Shown piece after piece: positions 25,522 to 35,400 of a stretch of DNA of 64,000 nucleotides. Positions within the stretch are counted from its first letter, which is position 1. Each line of letters opens with the position of its first letter. The stretch spans positions 930,001-994,000 of the forward strand of contig OZ220748.1 of assembly GCA_965117035.1 (NCBI GenBank), given 5' to 3'. A program made the translations under genes and the position numbers. The notes beneath the pieces were generated by a model. That model was given only the letters and a program-made list of their open reading frames with translations. It did not search any database and was not told the DNA's origin. Origin of the DNA: CAZENU01 sp965117035 (lineage in GTDB: Bacteria; Chloroflexota; Dehalococcoidia; Lucifugimonadales; CAZENU01).

Positions 25522-25702
25522 GAAGGCCCTCCCAGGGGGCGAATGCTCGGTTGGCCCGCGGGGACGCTACACTCTAACACGTTTCGCCGACACCGTGAGC
25601 GTCTAGGGGCGATGCGCGGGACGGCGCCATCCCGCCCCGCCATTCGGGATACCCTTGCGCACCGTCATTGGTATGAAAAGAATCGGGAAGCCACCCCGCC
25701 AC

Positions 25703-25775
25703 CGTCATTCCCGCGCAGGCGGACCTTTCCACAACCGTCATCGTCATTCCCGCGCAGACGGACCTTATCCACAAC
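25703..25775 (+). repeat. Short REP-like tandem units
   Basis: Two units of about 34 bp (from 25703 and from 25742) read CGTCATTCCCGCGCAGGCGG or CGTCATTCCCGCGCAGACGG, each followed by ACCTT and TCCACAACC. A truncated CGTCAT lies between them at 25736. They run directly into dispersed repeat copy C. They look like partial copies of the same element's head. Confidence 0.7.
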
Positions 25776-25882
25776 CGTCATTCCGGCGAAGGCGGGAATC
25801 CAGGGGCGGGGTTCCCAGATACGAAATCGACGCATCGACGCCACATCTCCCTCCCACACGTGGGGTTACGCAAAGGCCTCCG
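25776..25882 (+). repeat. Dispersed repeat, copy C
   Basis: The element opens with CGTCATTCCGGCGAAGGCGG, passes through GATACGAAATCGACGCATCG and ends with CACACGTGGGGTTACGCAAA. It matches copy A at 2020-2122 closely and copy B at 21371-21474 in reverse. It lies upstream of the HsdR-like gene. The whole gap 25522-25953 holds only these repeats and the promoter of that gene. Confidence 0.75.
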
Positions 25883-25916
25883 ACGGCGGCAATCCACGGG
25901 CGGATGGGTCCCTGTC

Positions 25917-25925
25917 TGATATAAT
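25917..25925 (+). promoter_or_regulatory. Extended -10 promoter of the HsdR-like gene
   Basis: TGATATAAT gives a perfect TATAAT (25920-25925) with the extended TG. No -35 box is evident, as expected for extended -10 promoters. It lies 28 bp before the ATG at 25954, which has a GAGGAGGA ribosome site. Confidence 0.6.
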
Positions 25926-25953
25926 CCGCCGACCTGAGGAGGAACCGCGCCGT

Positions 25954-26964
25954 ATGCCGCTCAAGAGCCTGTTCGCGCTGGTGGAACAACTCCGAGAACG
26001 GATAGACGCCCATGGCGACGCGCTCACTCAGTACGAGGTGCTGACACGCTACGCCCTCATCGATCCTTTGCTGCGAGAGTTGGGCTGGGACACCGCCGAC
26101 CCCGGCCAGGTTGTTCCAGAATACCAGTCCGGGGAAGGCAAGCCCGACTACGCCCTTCTCGCCGGCGCCAGCCCGGCGATCATGGTGGAGGCCAAGAAAC
26201 TGGGCACTCCGCTGCGCGACAAGGTTCTCTCTCAGGGATTTCGTTACTGCTTGGAGAAGGGGACAAAGCACTTCTCGGTGACCGACGGGCAACGCTGGGA
26301 AGTCTATGAGACACACAAGCCAGTGCCCATTGACGAGAAGCGAATCGTCTCGTTCGACCTGAAGGAGCAGTCGACCGCCGACGTGTGTCTACAAGCCTTG
26401 GCGCTTTGGAGACCCGCGGTCGAGGCCGGACGCGTCGCCGCAGGGAATCCGCCGATCATCGAGGCCCAAGAGCCCTCGACCGCCAAGGAAACGTCAACCG
26501 CATACTCGATACCACCTCAGCCGGGAGCGGGCGACTCCGACGAGAGAGCCACACCCCAGCCACCGATCGCTCCAAGGCCGCCTTCCGACGGGCAGTCCTT
26601 GGCGACCCTTGAGCCGACGCCGGGAGATTTGCCGCCCGACCAGTTGACCTTTCCAGACGGTTCGACGGTCTCCATCCAGAATTGGAAACAGGTTCTGATC
26701 GAATCCACTCGGTGGCTTGTCGGGAAGGGCATCCTAAACGTCGGAGATTGCCCCATCCGATACTCGAGCCGGGCACGACGATATGTGGTCCATACGATGC
26801 CAGTTCATCTGGATGGGAAACCATTCCGAGAGTCCGCGCGAGAGCAGATCGGACCCTTCCACATCGACACGCATCACAGTGCATCCAGCACGATGCAGGT
26901 GACCAAGGCTGTGATCGAACGCCTGGGCCAAGACCCCGCCCAGTTCAAGATTTCGTCCGACTGA
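25954..26964 (+). CDS. Orphan type I restriction HsdR N-terminal-domain protein
   Basis: The first 150 of 336 residues match the nuclease domain found at the N-terminus of HsdR and in related orphan proteins. DPLLRELGWDTADP (about 33-46) is followed by GEGKPDYALL and IMVEAKKL, which form the PD-...-ExK nuclease motif (Asp, Glu, Lys near 70-85), and GFRYCLEKGTKHFSVTDGQRW. Residues about 165-225 are a low-complexity Pro/Ser/Thr linker. The C-terminus (about 230-336, FPDGSTVSIQNWKQVLIEST) is a separate small domain seen in other orphan proteins. There is no helicase part and no hsdM or hsdS nearby, so it is not a working type I system. Lower GC and its repeat-rich surroundings hint at acquisition by transfer. 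Confidence 0.85.
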   Translation: MPLKSLFALVEQLRERIDAHGDALTQYEVLTRYALIDPLLRELGWDTADPGQVVPEYQSGEGKPDYALLAGASPAIMVEAKKLGTPLRDKVLSQGFRYCLEKGTKHFSVTDGQRWEVYETHKPVPIDEKRIVSFDLKEQSTADVCLQALALWRPAVEAGRVAAGNPPIIEAQEPSTAKETSTAYSIPPQPGAGDSDERATPQPPIAPRPPSDGQSLATLEPTPGDLPPDQLTFPDGSTVSIQNWKQVLIESTRWLVGKGILNVGDCPIRYSSRARRYVVHTMPVHLDGKPFRESAREQIGPFHIDTHHSASSTMQVTKAVIERLGQDPAQFKISSD

Positions 26965-26997
26965 TGCACCGGCGTCGGGACGTGGTAGGATATGGGC

Positions 26998-27246
26998 ATG
27001 TCGCCTGAGCTCATCAGCATATTGGCCGTCGGCGTTGCGATCGTCGCTGTGGTCTTCACAGCCATGCAACGTACCGACCGCCGCATCGAGGCACTCGAAG
27101 CACGCATGGACAAGCGCATCGACGCCCTCGAAGACCGCCTGGAGGGGCTGGAAACTCGCATCGCGTCACTGGAGACGGGTCAGGCCCGGCTCGAAGGGCT
27201 GCTCGACGGGCTCCGAGAGGCCCTGTTCGAGCGAGCTTCCCGCTGA
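26998..27246 (+). CDS. Small membrane-anchored coiled-coil protein
   Basis: The 82-residue product has one N-terminal membrane segment (LISILAVGVAIVAVVF). Heptads then run to the end, with repeating arginines and leucines (EALEARMDKRIDALEDRLEG, LETRIASLETGQARLEGLL). It is likely a trimeric or tetrameric coiled coil projecting into the cytoplasm. A TAGGAT box at 26986-26991 ends six bases before the ATG at 26998, so the message may be leaderless; an in-frame ATG at 26992 would lie inside that spacing. The function is unknown. Confidence 0.65.
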   Translation: MSPELISILAVGVAIVAVVFTAMQRTDRRIEALEARMDKRIDALEDRLEGLETRIASLETGQARLEGLLDGLREALFERASR

Positions 27247-27388
27247 TCTCCGCATCGGGCTGAAGACTCCCCAGGCTTACGCGCGACCGTAGACGATTCC
27301 CTGAGCCGCAGAAGCGGCTCTTTGGTGAGGCGACCGCGAACCCAAGGTCGTCTCACGTGCATGTGGGCTGGGGCGATAGCGTGAGGTC

Positions 27389-28093
27389 ATGGGCGAGCTG
27401 CTACGTTTCAGATCGATCTTCGGGACGTTCGCGGTTACCGCGCTGCTCGCCGTCGCGTGCTCGAGCGACGACGGGGGCGGGGCGGCGGCGCAGACCGATG
27501 CCGCCACGGACCCGACGGCCGAAGAATACGCGCTCACGCAGCAGTTCGACCTCAGCATCACCATGTCGAGCACCCAGTTCAACGAGACGCGGCGCATCCC
27601 GCGCAAGTACAGTTGCACGAACGAGAACGTGTCGGTGCCGATAAGCTGGGGAGACGTGCCGGAGGGCACGGTCAGCCTGGCCCTGCTGGTCGAGAGCAAC
27701 CAGGCGCCGGGCTCGTTGTGGGTACACTGGCTGCTATGGGGAATTCCCCCCGACCTGAGGGCCCTGCCCGAGGCCGTACCGAACAGGGCTGACGCGCCCG
27801 ACGTCGGCCCGAACGCCGTCCAGGGCACGAACACCGACAACCTGCTCGGATGGATGGGGCCCTGCCCGCCCGCCGTCGTCGTTGACGCCGCGGTCCACAG
27901 GGGCGGGTCAGCCTACGCGCCGTCGGGCCACTCGGTGAGCCAGTACTACTTCAGGCTGTACGCGCTGGACATCGACCCGCAGCTGGACTCGAGCGCGACC
28001 AAGGAGGCCTTTCTCAAGGCCATCGACGGCCACGTGCTGGCGGGTGGAGAGCTGGTCGGCGAGCAGATCGCCTCGCCCAACAAGTCGTGGTAG
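27389..28093 (+). CDS. PEBP/YbhB-like lipoprotein, copy 1
   Basis: This 234-residue exported protein has a signal peptide ending in lipobox LLAVAC and a linker. A phosphatidylethanolamine-binding-protein (Raf kinase inhibitor-like, YbhB/YbcL) domain spans about 55-234. Family features are RIPRKYSCTNENVSVPISW, LALLVESNQAPGSLWVHWLLWGIP and YYFRLYALDIDPQL. The GPCPP motif is followed by an extra loop before the domain's last half. The biochemical role of bacterial members is unknown. It is one half of a tandem duplication with the gene at 28319. Confidence 0.88.
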   Translation: MGELLRFRSIFGTFAVTALLAVACSSDDGGGAAAQTDAATDPTAEEYALTQQFDLSITMSSTQFNETRRIPRKYSCTNENVSVPISWGDVPEGTVSLALLVESNQAPGSLWVHWLLWGIPPDLRALPEAVPNRADAPDVGPNAVQGTNTDNLLGWMGPCPPAVVVDAAVHRGGSAYAPSGHSVSQYYFRLYALDIDPQLDSSATKEAFLKAIDGHVLAGGELVGEQIASPNKSW

Positions 28094-28318
28094 GAGCCAC
28101 CTAGGCCGACACGCCCGGCGGACGCTGCAGGTGCCAGCCGGTGCGCCCCTGGTAGGTTCGCGCTACCGCCAGGACGGCGTTCTCATCGTCCTCCGTGAAC
28201 GATGGAGTTCGGGAATGCGGCGTGACCGGCGGCCCATTGCATCAATAGGGACGCGTGATAGGATATGGGTGGGCGCGTTACCTCGTCGGTTGAGCGGCGG
28301 CGTGAGGTCATACCAGAG

Positions 28319-29023
28319 ATGACGCGGGTCAGACCGATCTTCGCGGTGTGCATGGTTATTGCCTTGCTCGCCGTCGCGTGCTCGAGCGACGACGGGGGCG
28401 CGGCGGCGTCGGCGACGGATGCCGCCGCGGACCCGACGGCCGAGGAATACGCGCTCACGCAGCAATTCGACCTCAGCATCGCCATGTCGAGCACCCAGTT
28501 CAACGAGACGCGGCGCATTCCGCGCAAGTACAGTTGCACGAACGAGAACGTGTCGGTGCCGATGAGCTGGGGAGACGTGCCGGAGGGCACCGTCAGCCTG
28601 GCGCTGCTGGTCGAGAGCAACCAGGCGCCGGGCACGATGTGGGTGCACTGGCTGCTATGGGGCATGCCCCCCGACCTGAGGGCCCTGCCCGAAGCTGTGC
28701 CGAACGGCCCTGACGCGCCGGACGTCGGGCCGAACGCCGTCCAAGGCACGAACACCGACAACGTGCTCGGATGGACGGGGCCCTGCCCGCCCGCCGTCAT
28801 CGTCGACGCCGGGGTCATGAGGGGCAGGTCAGCCTACCTGCCGTCGGCCGTCCACGACCACTCGGTGAGCCAGTACTACTTCAGGCTGTACGCGCTGGAC
28901 ATCGACCTGAAACTGGACTCGAGCGCGACCAAGGAGGCCTTCCTCAAGGCCATCGACGGCCACGTGCTGGCGGGCGGAGAGCTGGTCGGCGAGCAGATCG
29001 CCTCGCCCACCAAGTCGTGGTAG
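28319..29023 (+). CDS. PEBP/YbhB-like lipoprotein, copy 2
   Basis: Again 234 residues, with lipobox LLAVAC and the same PEBP domain. The coding sequence is nearly identical to copy 1 over most of its length, including third codon positions, so the duplication is recent. Differences cluster in the signal peptide and in a short insertion (LPSAVHDHSVSQ against APSGHSVSQ). The start is the ATG at 28319; a longer frame beginning at 28265 is rejected because homology with copy 1 starts at the later codon. A TAGGAT box about 60 bp upstream is a possible -10. The gene is convergent with the amidase gene. Confidence 0.88.
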   Translation: MTRVRPIFAVCMVIALLAVACSSDDGGAAASATDAAADPTAEEYALTQQFDLSIAMSSTQFNETRRIPRKYSCTNENVSVPMSWGDVPEGTVSLALLVESNQAPGTMWVHWLLWGMPPDLRALPEAVPNGPDAPDVGPNAVQGTNTDNVLGWTGPCPPAVIVDAGVMRGRSAYLPSAVHDHSVSQYYFRLYALDIDLKLDSSATKEAFLKAIDGHVLAGGELVGEQIASPTKSW

Positions 29024-29030
29024 GAGCGGC

Positions 29031-30446
29031 CTATTCCGCCAGGCCCGCCGGGTGGCTCAGATGCCAGCCGGTGAGTTCCTGGTAGGCGCGCCCCAGCGCG
29101 AGGACGGCGTTCTCGTCGTACGCGCGGCCGACGAACTCGATGCCGGTCGGCAGCCCCTCCCCCGAGAAGCCGCTGGGCACGACGACGGCCGGCAGTCCGC
29201 AGACGTTGCCGATCGCGCCGACGACATCGGGCGGCCTGCTTTCGTCCTCCTCGGAGTCGCCGCCCGATGCGATGGGCGGGGCGACCGACGGGGTGGCGGG
29301 CGCCACGATGGCGTCGCAGCCCGCCAGCGTGGCGTCGACACGGCGGCCGATCTCGGGGCGCAGCCGCAGCGCGCGCAGGTAGTCGACCGCCAGTATCGCG
29401 TCGCGGGCGTACGGGTTGAACCGGCCCTCCGGCGAGGTCAGACCTGAGAGACCGCCGCTCGCCGCGAGATCGTCGAACGCGCTGCCGATCTCGGTTGCTG
29501 AGATGGTCCGCGCGACCGCCTCGTACGGCAGGTCGGGCAGCCTGACCTCCTCGACGTCGGCGACCGCGCCCAGGTCGGCCAACGCCCGCTCGAAGTTGGC
29601 CTGCACGTCGTCGTCCGCGGGGGGCGAGTCGGCGATCACGCCGAGCCTGAAGCGCCGGCCGGCCGGGCCGGGGTCGTACCCGTACTCGCGGTCGGAGGTC
29701 GTCGGGTCGTCCGGGTCCCGACCCGCTATGGCGTCCAGCACCAGCCCGCAGTCGTCGGCCGTCAGGCACAGCGGGCCCAGCTTGTCGAGCGTCCACGAGA
29801 GCGCCATCGCGCCGTAGCGGCTGACGCGGCCGTAGGTAGGACGCAGTCCCGCGACGCCGCAGTAGGACGACGGGCCGACTATGGAACCCCACGTCTCCGA
29901 CCCGATGGCGAACGGCACGAGCCCCGCGGACACCGCCGAGCCGGAGCCGGAAGAGGAGCCGCCCGCCCACCGGTCGATGTCCCACGGGTTGCGCCCCGGG
30001 CCGTTGAAGGCCGACTCGGCCGGCTCGTAGCCCATGCCGCCCGCGAGCTCGACCAGGGACAGCTTGGCCGCGAGCACGGCGCCCGCATCCTCCAGCCTGC
30101 GAACGACGGTCGCGTCGTAGTCGAAGACCTGATCGCGGAAGGGCTCCGCGCCCCAGGTCGTCGGGATGCCGCCGGAAGTGGCCAGCAGGTCCTTGGCGCC
30201 GTAGGGGATGCCGTGCAGCGGACCCCTGTGTTGTCCGGCTGCGATCTCCGCGTCGGCGCGGCGCGCCTGCTCCAGGGCGCGGTCACGGGTCACCGTGACG
30301 ACCGCGTTGTACCGGGGGCCGATCGCCTCCAGCCGGTCCAGGAACGTCTCGGCGAGCTCCACAGCCGAGAGCTCGCGGCCGCGCAGCATCTCGCCAAGCT
30401 CCCTGACGGGGGCGAAGACGACGCTCCTGCCCGACACGGAGCCCAC
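29031..30446 (-). CDS. Amidase-signature family enzyme
   Basis: This 471-residue hydrolase has the complete Ser-cisSer-Lys triad: Lys in GIPYGAKDLLA (near 80), and the Gly/Ser-rich signature WAGGSSSGSGSAVSAGLVPFA (20-residue core near 155-175), followed by IGSETWGSIVGPSSYCG. The C-terminus SGFSGEGLPTGIEFVGRAYDE is typical. The family cleaves amides, including amidated glutamate on tRNA in GatA, but no gatB or gatC is present, so a catabolic amidase is more likely. The start is the GTG at 30446, which shares its first base with the last base of the PhyH stop (TAGTG). It is the last gene of a four-gene operon. Confidence 0.92.
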   Translation of the reverse strand: MGSVSGRSVVFAPVRELGEMLRGRELSAVELAETFLDRLEAIGPRYNAVVTVTRDRALEQARRADAEIAAGQHRGPLHGIPYGAKDLLATSGGIPTTWGAEPFRDQVFDYDATVVRRLEDAGAVLAAKLSLVELAGGMGYEPAESAFNGPGRNPWDIDRWAGGSSSGSGSAVSAGLVPFAIGSETWGSIVGPSSYCGVAGLRPTYGRVSRYGAMALSWTLDKLGPLCLTADDCGLVLDAIAGRDPDDPTTSDREYGYDPGPAGRRFRLGVIADSPPADDDVQANFERALADLGAVADVEEVRLPDLPYEAVARTISATEIGSAFDDLAASGGLSGLTSPEGRFNPYARDAILAVDYLRALRLRPEIGRRVDATLAGCDAIVAPATPSVAPPIASGGDSEEDESRPPDVVGAIGNVCGLPAVVVPSGFSGEGLPTGIEFVGRAYDENAVLALGRAYQELTGWHLSHPAGLAE

Positions 30447-31207
30447 TACACGCCCCCAGCGACGTCGTCGCCCGATATCCTGAGGTAGTCGGGCTTGGGC
30501 TCCGCTCCCGTGTAGGTATAGCCGGCCGACATGTACGACATCGTGATGGCCCGCCGGGCCGACTCCGACCGGTTCTCGGTGGTCTCGTGCAGCAGCAGGC
30601 TGTGGAACAGCAGGCCGTCGCCGGGCTCCATCGGCACCGATACGACCGCCTCCGGGTTGTAGTGCTCCTCCGGGACGACATAGTCGTCGGTGACGGAGAC
30701 GTGGGGCAGCGGCCCGCGCCGGTGGCTGCCCGGGATGGCCATCATGCACCCGTTCTCCTCGGTGGCGGGCTCGAACGGCATCCAGCACGACCACAGCGCC
30801 ATCGGCTCGATCGGCCAGTACGGCGAGTCCTGGTGCATGCCCTTGGCCGATCCGACGAGCGGCGGCTTCATCAGCACGTCGCCCCTGAAGAGCTTCAGAT
30901 CGGGCCCCATGAGCTGCTGCATCGCGCCGACAATCTTCGGATCCGTGACGAGCCCGCGGAACAGCGCGTCGTGGTGGCAGATGCGGCTGATCTTCCGCAG
31001 GTCGGCGCCGCTGGTGGTCAGCTCGCCCCTGGCGACCCTCGGCTCTCTCTGTATCTGCATGTCGGGCGGCGCCGCGATCGCGCCGGTAGCGTACATCTGG
31101 ATGCGCTCGATGTACGCCTCACACTGCTCCGGCGTCTGTATCCCGCCCACCAGCACGTAGCCATCGCGCCGCGCCGCCTCGATCTGCTCCGCGCTCAGCA
31201 CCGGCAT
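30446..31207 (-). CDS. Phytanoyl-CoA dioxygenase (PhyH) family protein
   Basis: This 253-residue Fe(II)/2-oxoglutarate-dependent dioxygenase has the metal-binding HxD in GMHQDSPYWPIEP (near 126-138) and the distal histidine in LLLHETTENRSES, with the arginine for 2-oxoglutarate close behind. Family members hydroxylate a wide range of substrates. A GGAGGCAGGAGG ribosome site precedes the ATG at 31207. It is located between the MFS transporter (19-bp gap) and the amidase (1-bp overlap), so it belongs to the same transcript. The natural substrate is unknown. Confidence 0.9.
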   Translation of the reverse strand: MPVLSAEQIEAARRDGYVLVGGIQTPEQCEAYIERIQMYATGAIAAPPDMQIQREPRVARGELTTSGADLRKISRICHHDALFRGLVTDPKIVGAMQQLMGPDLKLFRGDVLMKPPLVGSAKGMHQDSPYWPIEPMALWSCWMPFEPATEENGCMMAIPGSHRRGPLPHVSVTDDYVVPEEHYNPEAVVSVPMEPGDGLLFHSLLLHETTENRSESARRAITMSYMSAGYTYTGAEPKPDYLRISGDDVAGGV

Positions 31208-31226
31208 CGCCGTCCTCCTGCCTCCA

Positions 31227-32420
31227 CTATGCGGGCGCCGCCGGCAGCGCCCGGCCGCCGGTGCGGACCCGGACGCGCGTCCACATCGCGGCCGGCGCCA
31301 GCAGCACGAAGCCCGCCATGACCAGCAGCGCGCCCTCGAACCCGACGTAGTGCACCAGCACACCGGCGGCGACGGGTCCCGTCACCTTCGCGGCGTTCTT
31401 GAACGTGCCGATCATCCCCATACCGGCGCCGAGATGACGCTCGTCCGTCTCGGCGGACGCGAGGGCCATCGTCGACGGGAAGACGAGCGCCTGCGCCACA
31501 CCCATGAGCACGGCCGGGACAAGCATCGCCGCACCGCTGCCGGCCAGCGCCATCAGCACCAGGGCCGCGGCCATCCCGATCATGCCCGCCGGCACCGATC
31601 TCAGGTACCCGATGCGGTCGCCGACGCGGCCCCCGACAGGGCTGAGGACCAGGCTCGCGGCCTCCTGCGCCGCCAGGATCACGCCGACCATGGCCGGGCT
31701 GACGCCGAGCGACAGCGCCTGCAGCGGCAGGAACGTCTTCACCGCGTACTTGGCTACCAGGAACTGCGCCTCCAGGCTGCCGGCGAGCCAGACCGAGGGC
31801 GTGTTCAGCGCCGACGATGCGGCTCGGCGGACCTGGGCGACCACCGGCGGCCGTCGCGCGCCGCGCTCCCGCTCTCTCTCGGGCAACATCAGCACCGGCA
31901 GGAACGCGATCGCGCTGACGAAGCCGATCGCGGTGAAGATCGTCACCGGGTCCATGAACTCCAGCATCGCCCCTCCCACCAGGGGCCCAACGATGTAGCC
32001 GGAGTTGCGCGCGACCGAGAACCAGCCGATGCGCTCGGCTCGCCTCCGGGCCGCCATCTCCGCCACGTAGGCGATCGTCACCGGGCCGTAGATGGCCGTC
32101 GCCGTGCCGTGCAGCAGGCGCACGACCAGCAGGTGCTCCGGCGACTCGACGAGGTGGTATGCGAACGGCATCCCGGCGAACAGCCCGGTGCCCGCCAGCA
32201 GCCACAGGCGGCGGCCCCACCTGTCCGACAGGACGCCGAAGAGCGGTTTGAGCAGCATCCCCGTCAGGGTCGACACCGAGACGATCAGGCCCAGGAAGAC
32301 CTCGCCGGCGCCGAGCGCGGCCGCGAACAGGGGCAGCACGGGCGCCTTGCCGACCTGGTACGCGGAGCGCACGACGAAGTCGGCGCCGGTGATCAGCCCG
32401 AGCGGACGGCTGCGCGGCAT
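31227..32420 (-). CDS. Major facilitator superfamily transporter
   Basis: The 397-residue membrane protein has twelve predicted segments. The loop motif FGVLSDRWGRRLWLL, the classical MFS A motif between TM2 and TM3, is clear, and a second, weaker form VGGRVGDRIGYLR separates TM8 and TM9. Substrate unknown. The ATG at 32420 overlaps the stop of the preceding sortilin-like gene (TGATG), and a GTG lies one codon upstream. It is coupled in translation to the upstream gene and followed by PhyH at 19 bp, so uptake or export of the substrate of this operon is likely. Confidence 0.9.
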   Translation of the reverse strand: MPRSRPLGLITGADFVVRSAYQVGKAPVLPLFAAALGAGEVFLGLIVSVSTLTGMLLKPLFGVLSDRWGRRLWLLAGTGLFAGMPFAYHLVESPEHLLVVRLLHGTATAIYGPVTIAYVAEMAARRRAERIGWFSVARNSGYIVGPLVGGAMLEFMDPVTIFTAIGFVSAIAFLPVLMLPERERERGARRPPVVAQVRRAASSALNTPSVWLAGSLEAQFLVAKYAVKTFLPLQALSLGVSPAMVGVILAAQEAASLVLSPVGGRVGDRIGYLRSVPAGMIGMAAALVLMALAGSGAAMLVPAVLMGVAQALVFPSTMALASAETDERHLGAGMGMIGTFKNAAKVTGPVAAGVLVHYVGFEGALLVMAGFVLLAPAAMWTRVRVRTGGRALPAAPA

Positions 32421-35400
32421 CACGCAGTCTCGACGTGGATGGCCGGTATCTCCAGCTCCTGCACGAGCCCGGCGAACTCGGCCACGTCGCTCTCTTCGAT
32501 CGCGGCCAGGGCGTCAACCTGCTCGTCCACCAGCGCGGCCACCTTGTCGAAGACCTCGTAGGTCTGTGAGGTCGGGCCGTAGTCTGCGAACGCGGCGATG
32601 TCTCCGACGGCCGCCGTCCTGATGCCGAGCCGGGCCGGCTTGCTCAGGCGGTCGAGCCCTTCGGCGGTCTCCGGGTCGAAGAGCGCGTCCTCGACGGACG
32701 CCAGCCGCTCGCGGAGCTTCTCCGCCAGGGGTTCGAGCACGTCGGCGGCCCCGGGCTTCGCCGCGGCGCGCGAGACCCAACCGTCGACCTGCCCACGGAT
32801 GCGGCGGCACCGGTTGACCGCCTCGTGCGCCGCCGACACCTTGTCGCGGACGCGGACGAGCAGGTCGAACTGCGCCCGCAGGTCCTCCTGCGTGGCCGGC
32901 GTCCGGGGATCGGCCAGCAGGTCGAACGACGCGGTCTGGGCATCGCCGGCCACCGACAGCGTGACCCGGTACCGGCCCGGCGGAGCGACCGGCCCCGCGA
33001 CCGGTTCCTTGGGAGCGCCGTCGCCCTCCACCGGCACGGACCCCGGATACCGGGCGTCCCACACGAAGCGGTTCATCCCGGCCGCCGCGGGCACGACCGG
33101 CTCCTTGCTGTCGTCCTTCGCCCTGCTGGAGAAGCTCCGAATGGTCTCGCCGTCCGAGTCCGCGAAGGTCAGCGTGACCTCGTCTTCCGTATCGCCGTCA
33201 ATCGCGTAGTGTACGACCACGCCGTCCGGCGGGTTGGCGCCCGCGTCGAGCATCCGGCGCTCGCGCTCCCCGCTCGGGAGCTTCGTCTCGTAGTAGGTGA
33301 TCCCCTGGAAGAAGTGCTTGCCTGCCTTGGGCTCGCCCGTCGGAGTATTGGTGCGAACGGTCGGCGACGGCCCGAACAGGCGGGCGCCGGCGGCGTCGGG
33401 GTCGTCGGCGAGCTGCCGCAGCAACGCCAGGTCGCCGGTGATCCAGAAGGACCGGCCGTTCGTAGCCGCGACCAGCTCCTCCTCCTTGACGGCCAGGTCG
33501 GTGACCGGCGCCACGGGCATGTTGGCCTGCAGCGACGTCCACGAAGCGCCGTCGTCCAGCGAGACGTAGATGCCGAGCTCGGTGCCGGCGTAGAGCAGGC
33601 CCGGCCGGACGACGTCCTCGCGGATGACGCGGGTGAAGTCGTCGTCGGGAAGGCCTTCAATGATCGGGGTCCAGCTCGCGCCGTAGTCGTTCGTCCTGTA
33701 CAGGAACGGCCTGTTGTCGTCGAGCTTGTATCGCGTCGCCGCGAGGTAGGCGGTAGCGGCGTCGTGCGGGGAGACCTCGATCACGTCTATCCGCGTCCAC
33801 TCCGGCAGGTCGGGCGGCGTGACGTCATCCCAGGTGGCCCCGCCGTCCCGCGAAATGTGCACCAGGCCATCGTCCGAACCCACCCAGAACAGGCCCTGCT
33901 CGTGGGGCGACTCGGTGAAGGCGAAGATCGTCGCGTAGTGCTCCACGTAGGTCGTGTCCAGCGTTATCGGCCCGCCGGACGGCCCGAGCTTGCTCTCGTC
34001 GTTGCGGGTCAGGTCGGGGCTGATCTCCTCCCAGCTCTCGCCGCCGTTGGTCGACTTCAGCAGCACGTGGGCCGCGACGTAGAGCACCTCCGGGTCGTGC
34101 GGCGATATGACTATGGGGTACGTCCACTGGAACCGGTACCTGTGGTCCTTCGGACCCAGGCCGCTGACCAGCTCGGGCCAGACCGAGACGATCCGCGACT
34201 GGCGCAGCCGGTGGTCGTATCGCATCAGCGAGTCGCCCCCGCCGGGCGAGCTGCCGATCGCGCCGGAGTAGACGACGTTCGGGTCGTCCTGCCGGACGGC
34301 GATGTGGCCGCTCTCGGAGAAGCCGACGGGGTAGCAGTCCACCCACGGGATGCCCTGCTTGTCGGGCTGGCGGCTCGGTACGCTGATCGCGCTGTTGTCC
34401 TGCTGCGTGCCGTACACGCGGTAGGGCCACTCGCTGTCCGTGGTGACGTGGTAGAACTGGGAAGTCGGCTGGTTGTAGATCGTCGTCCACGACCTCCCCG
34501 CGTTGAAAGAAACGCAGGCCCCGCCGTCGTTGCCCTCGATCATGCGCGACGTGTCGTTGGGGTCGATCCAAAGGTCGTGGTGGTCGCCGTGCGGGAACTC
34601 CACCGAGTCGAAGTTCCGGCCGCCGTCGACCGACTTCCAGGCGCTCAGGTTGAGCACCCAGACCGTCTCGGCGTCCCGTGGGTCGGCGAAGGCGTGGCTG
34701 TAGTACCAGGGACGCTGGACGAGGTTACGATCGTCGCTGATGCGCTCCCACGTGTCGCCGCCGTCGTCCGACCGGTACAGGCCCGCGTCGTCGGCCTCCA
34801 CGACGGCCCAGACGCGGCCGTCCTGCGCGGGCGAGACCGCGACGCCGATGCGCCCCTTAAGGCCGCCCGGCAATCCCGGGTTCTCGGTGATGTCGGTCCA
34901 GGTGTCGCCGCCGTCGGTGGACCGGTGCAGACCGCTGTCCGGGCCGCCGCTGGTGAAGGTCCACGGCTCGCGCCATGCCTGCCACATGGTGGCGAAGAGC
35001 ACACGCGGGTTGTTCGGGTCCATCGAGAGGTCGACGGCGCCGGCGTTCTCGCTCTTGAACAGCACGCGGTCCCACGACCCACCGCCGTCCTGCGACCTAT
35101 ACAGCCCCCGCTCGTCGTTGGGGCCGAATGCGTGGCCCAGCGCGGCCACGTAGACCAGGTCCGGATCGTTCGGGTGCACGCGGACGCGGCCTATGTGGCG
35201 CGTGTCGGTGAGCCCGCGGTGAGTCCACGTCTTGCCGCCATCTGTGGAGCGGTAGACGCCGTCGCCGTGCGACAGGTTGCCCCGGATACTGGTCTCGCCG
35301 GTACCGGCGTAGACCACGTTCGGGTCCGACTCGGAGACCGCAAGCGCGCCGACCGAGGCGGTGTTGAAGAAGCCGTCCGACACGTTCTCCCAGTAGGTGC

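Noticed and set aside
29031..30446. GatA subunit of the tRNA amidotransferase
   Set aside because: No gatB or gatC is present and the neighbours are a dioxygenase and a transporter, so a catabolic amidase is more likely.
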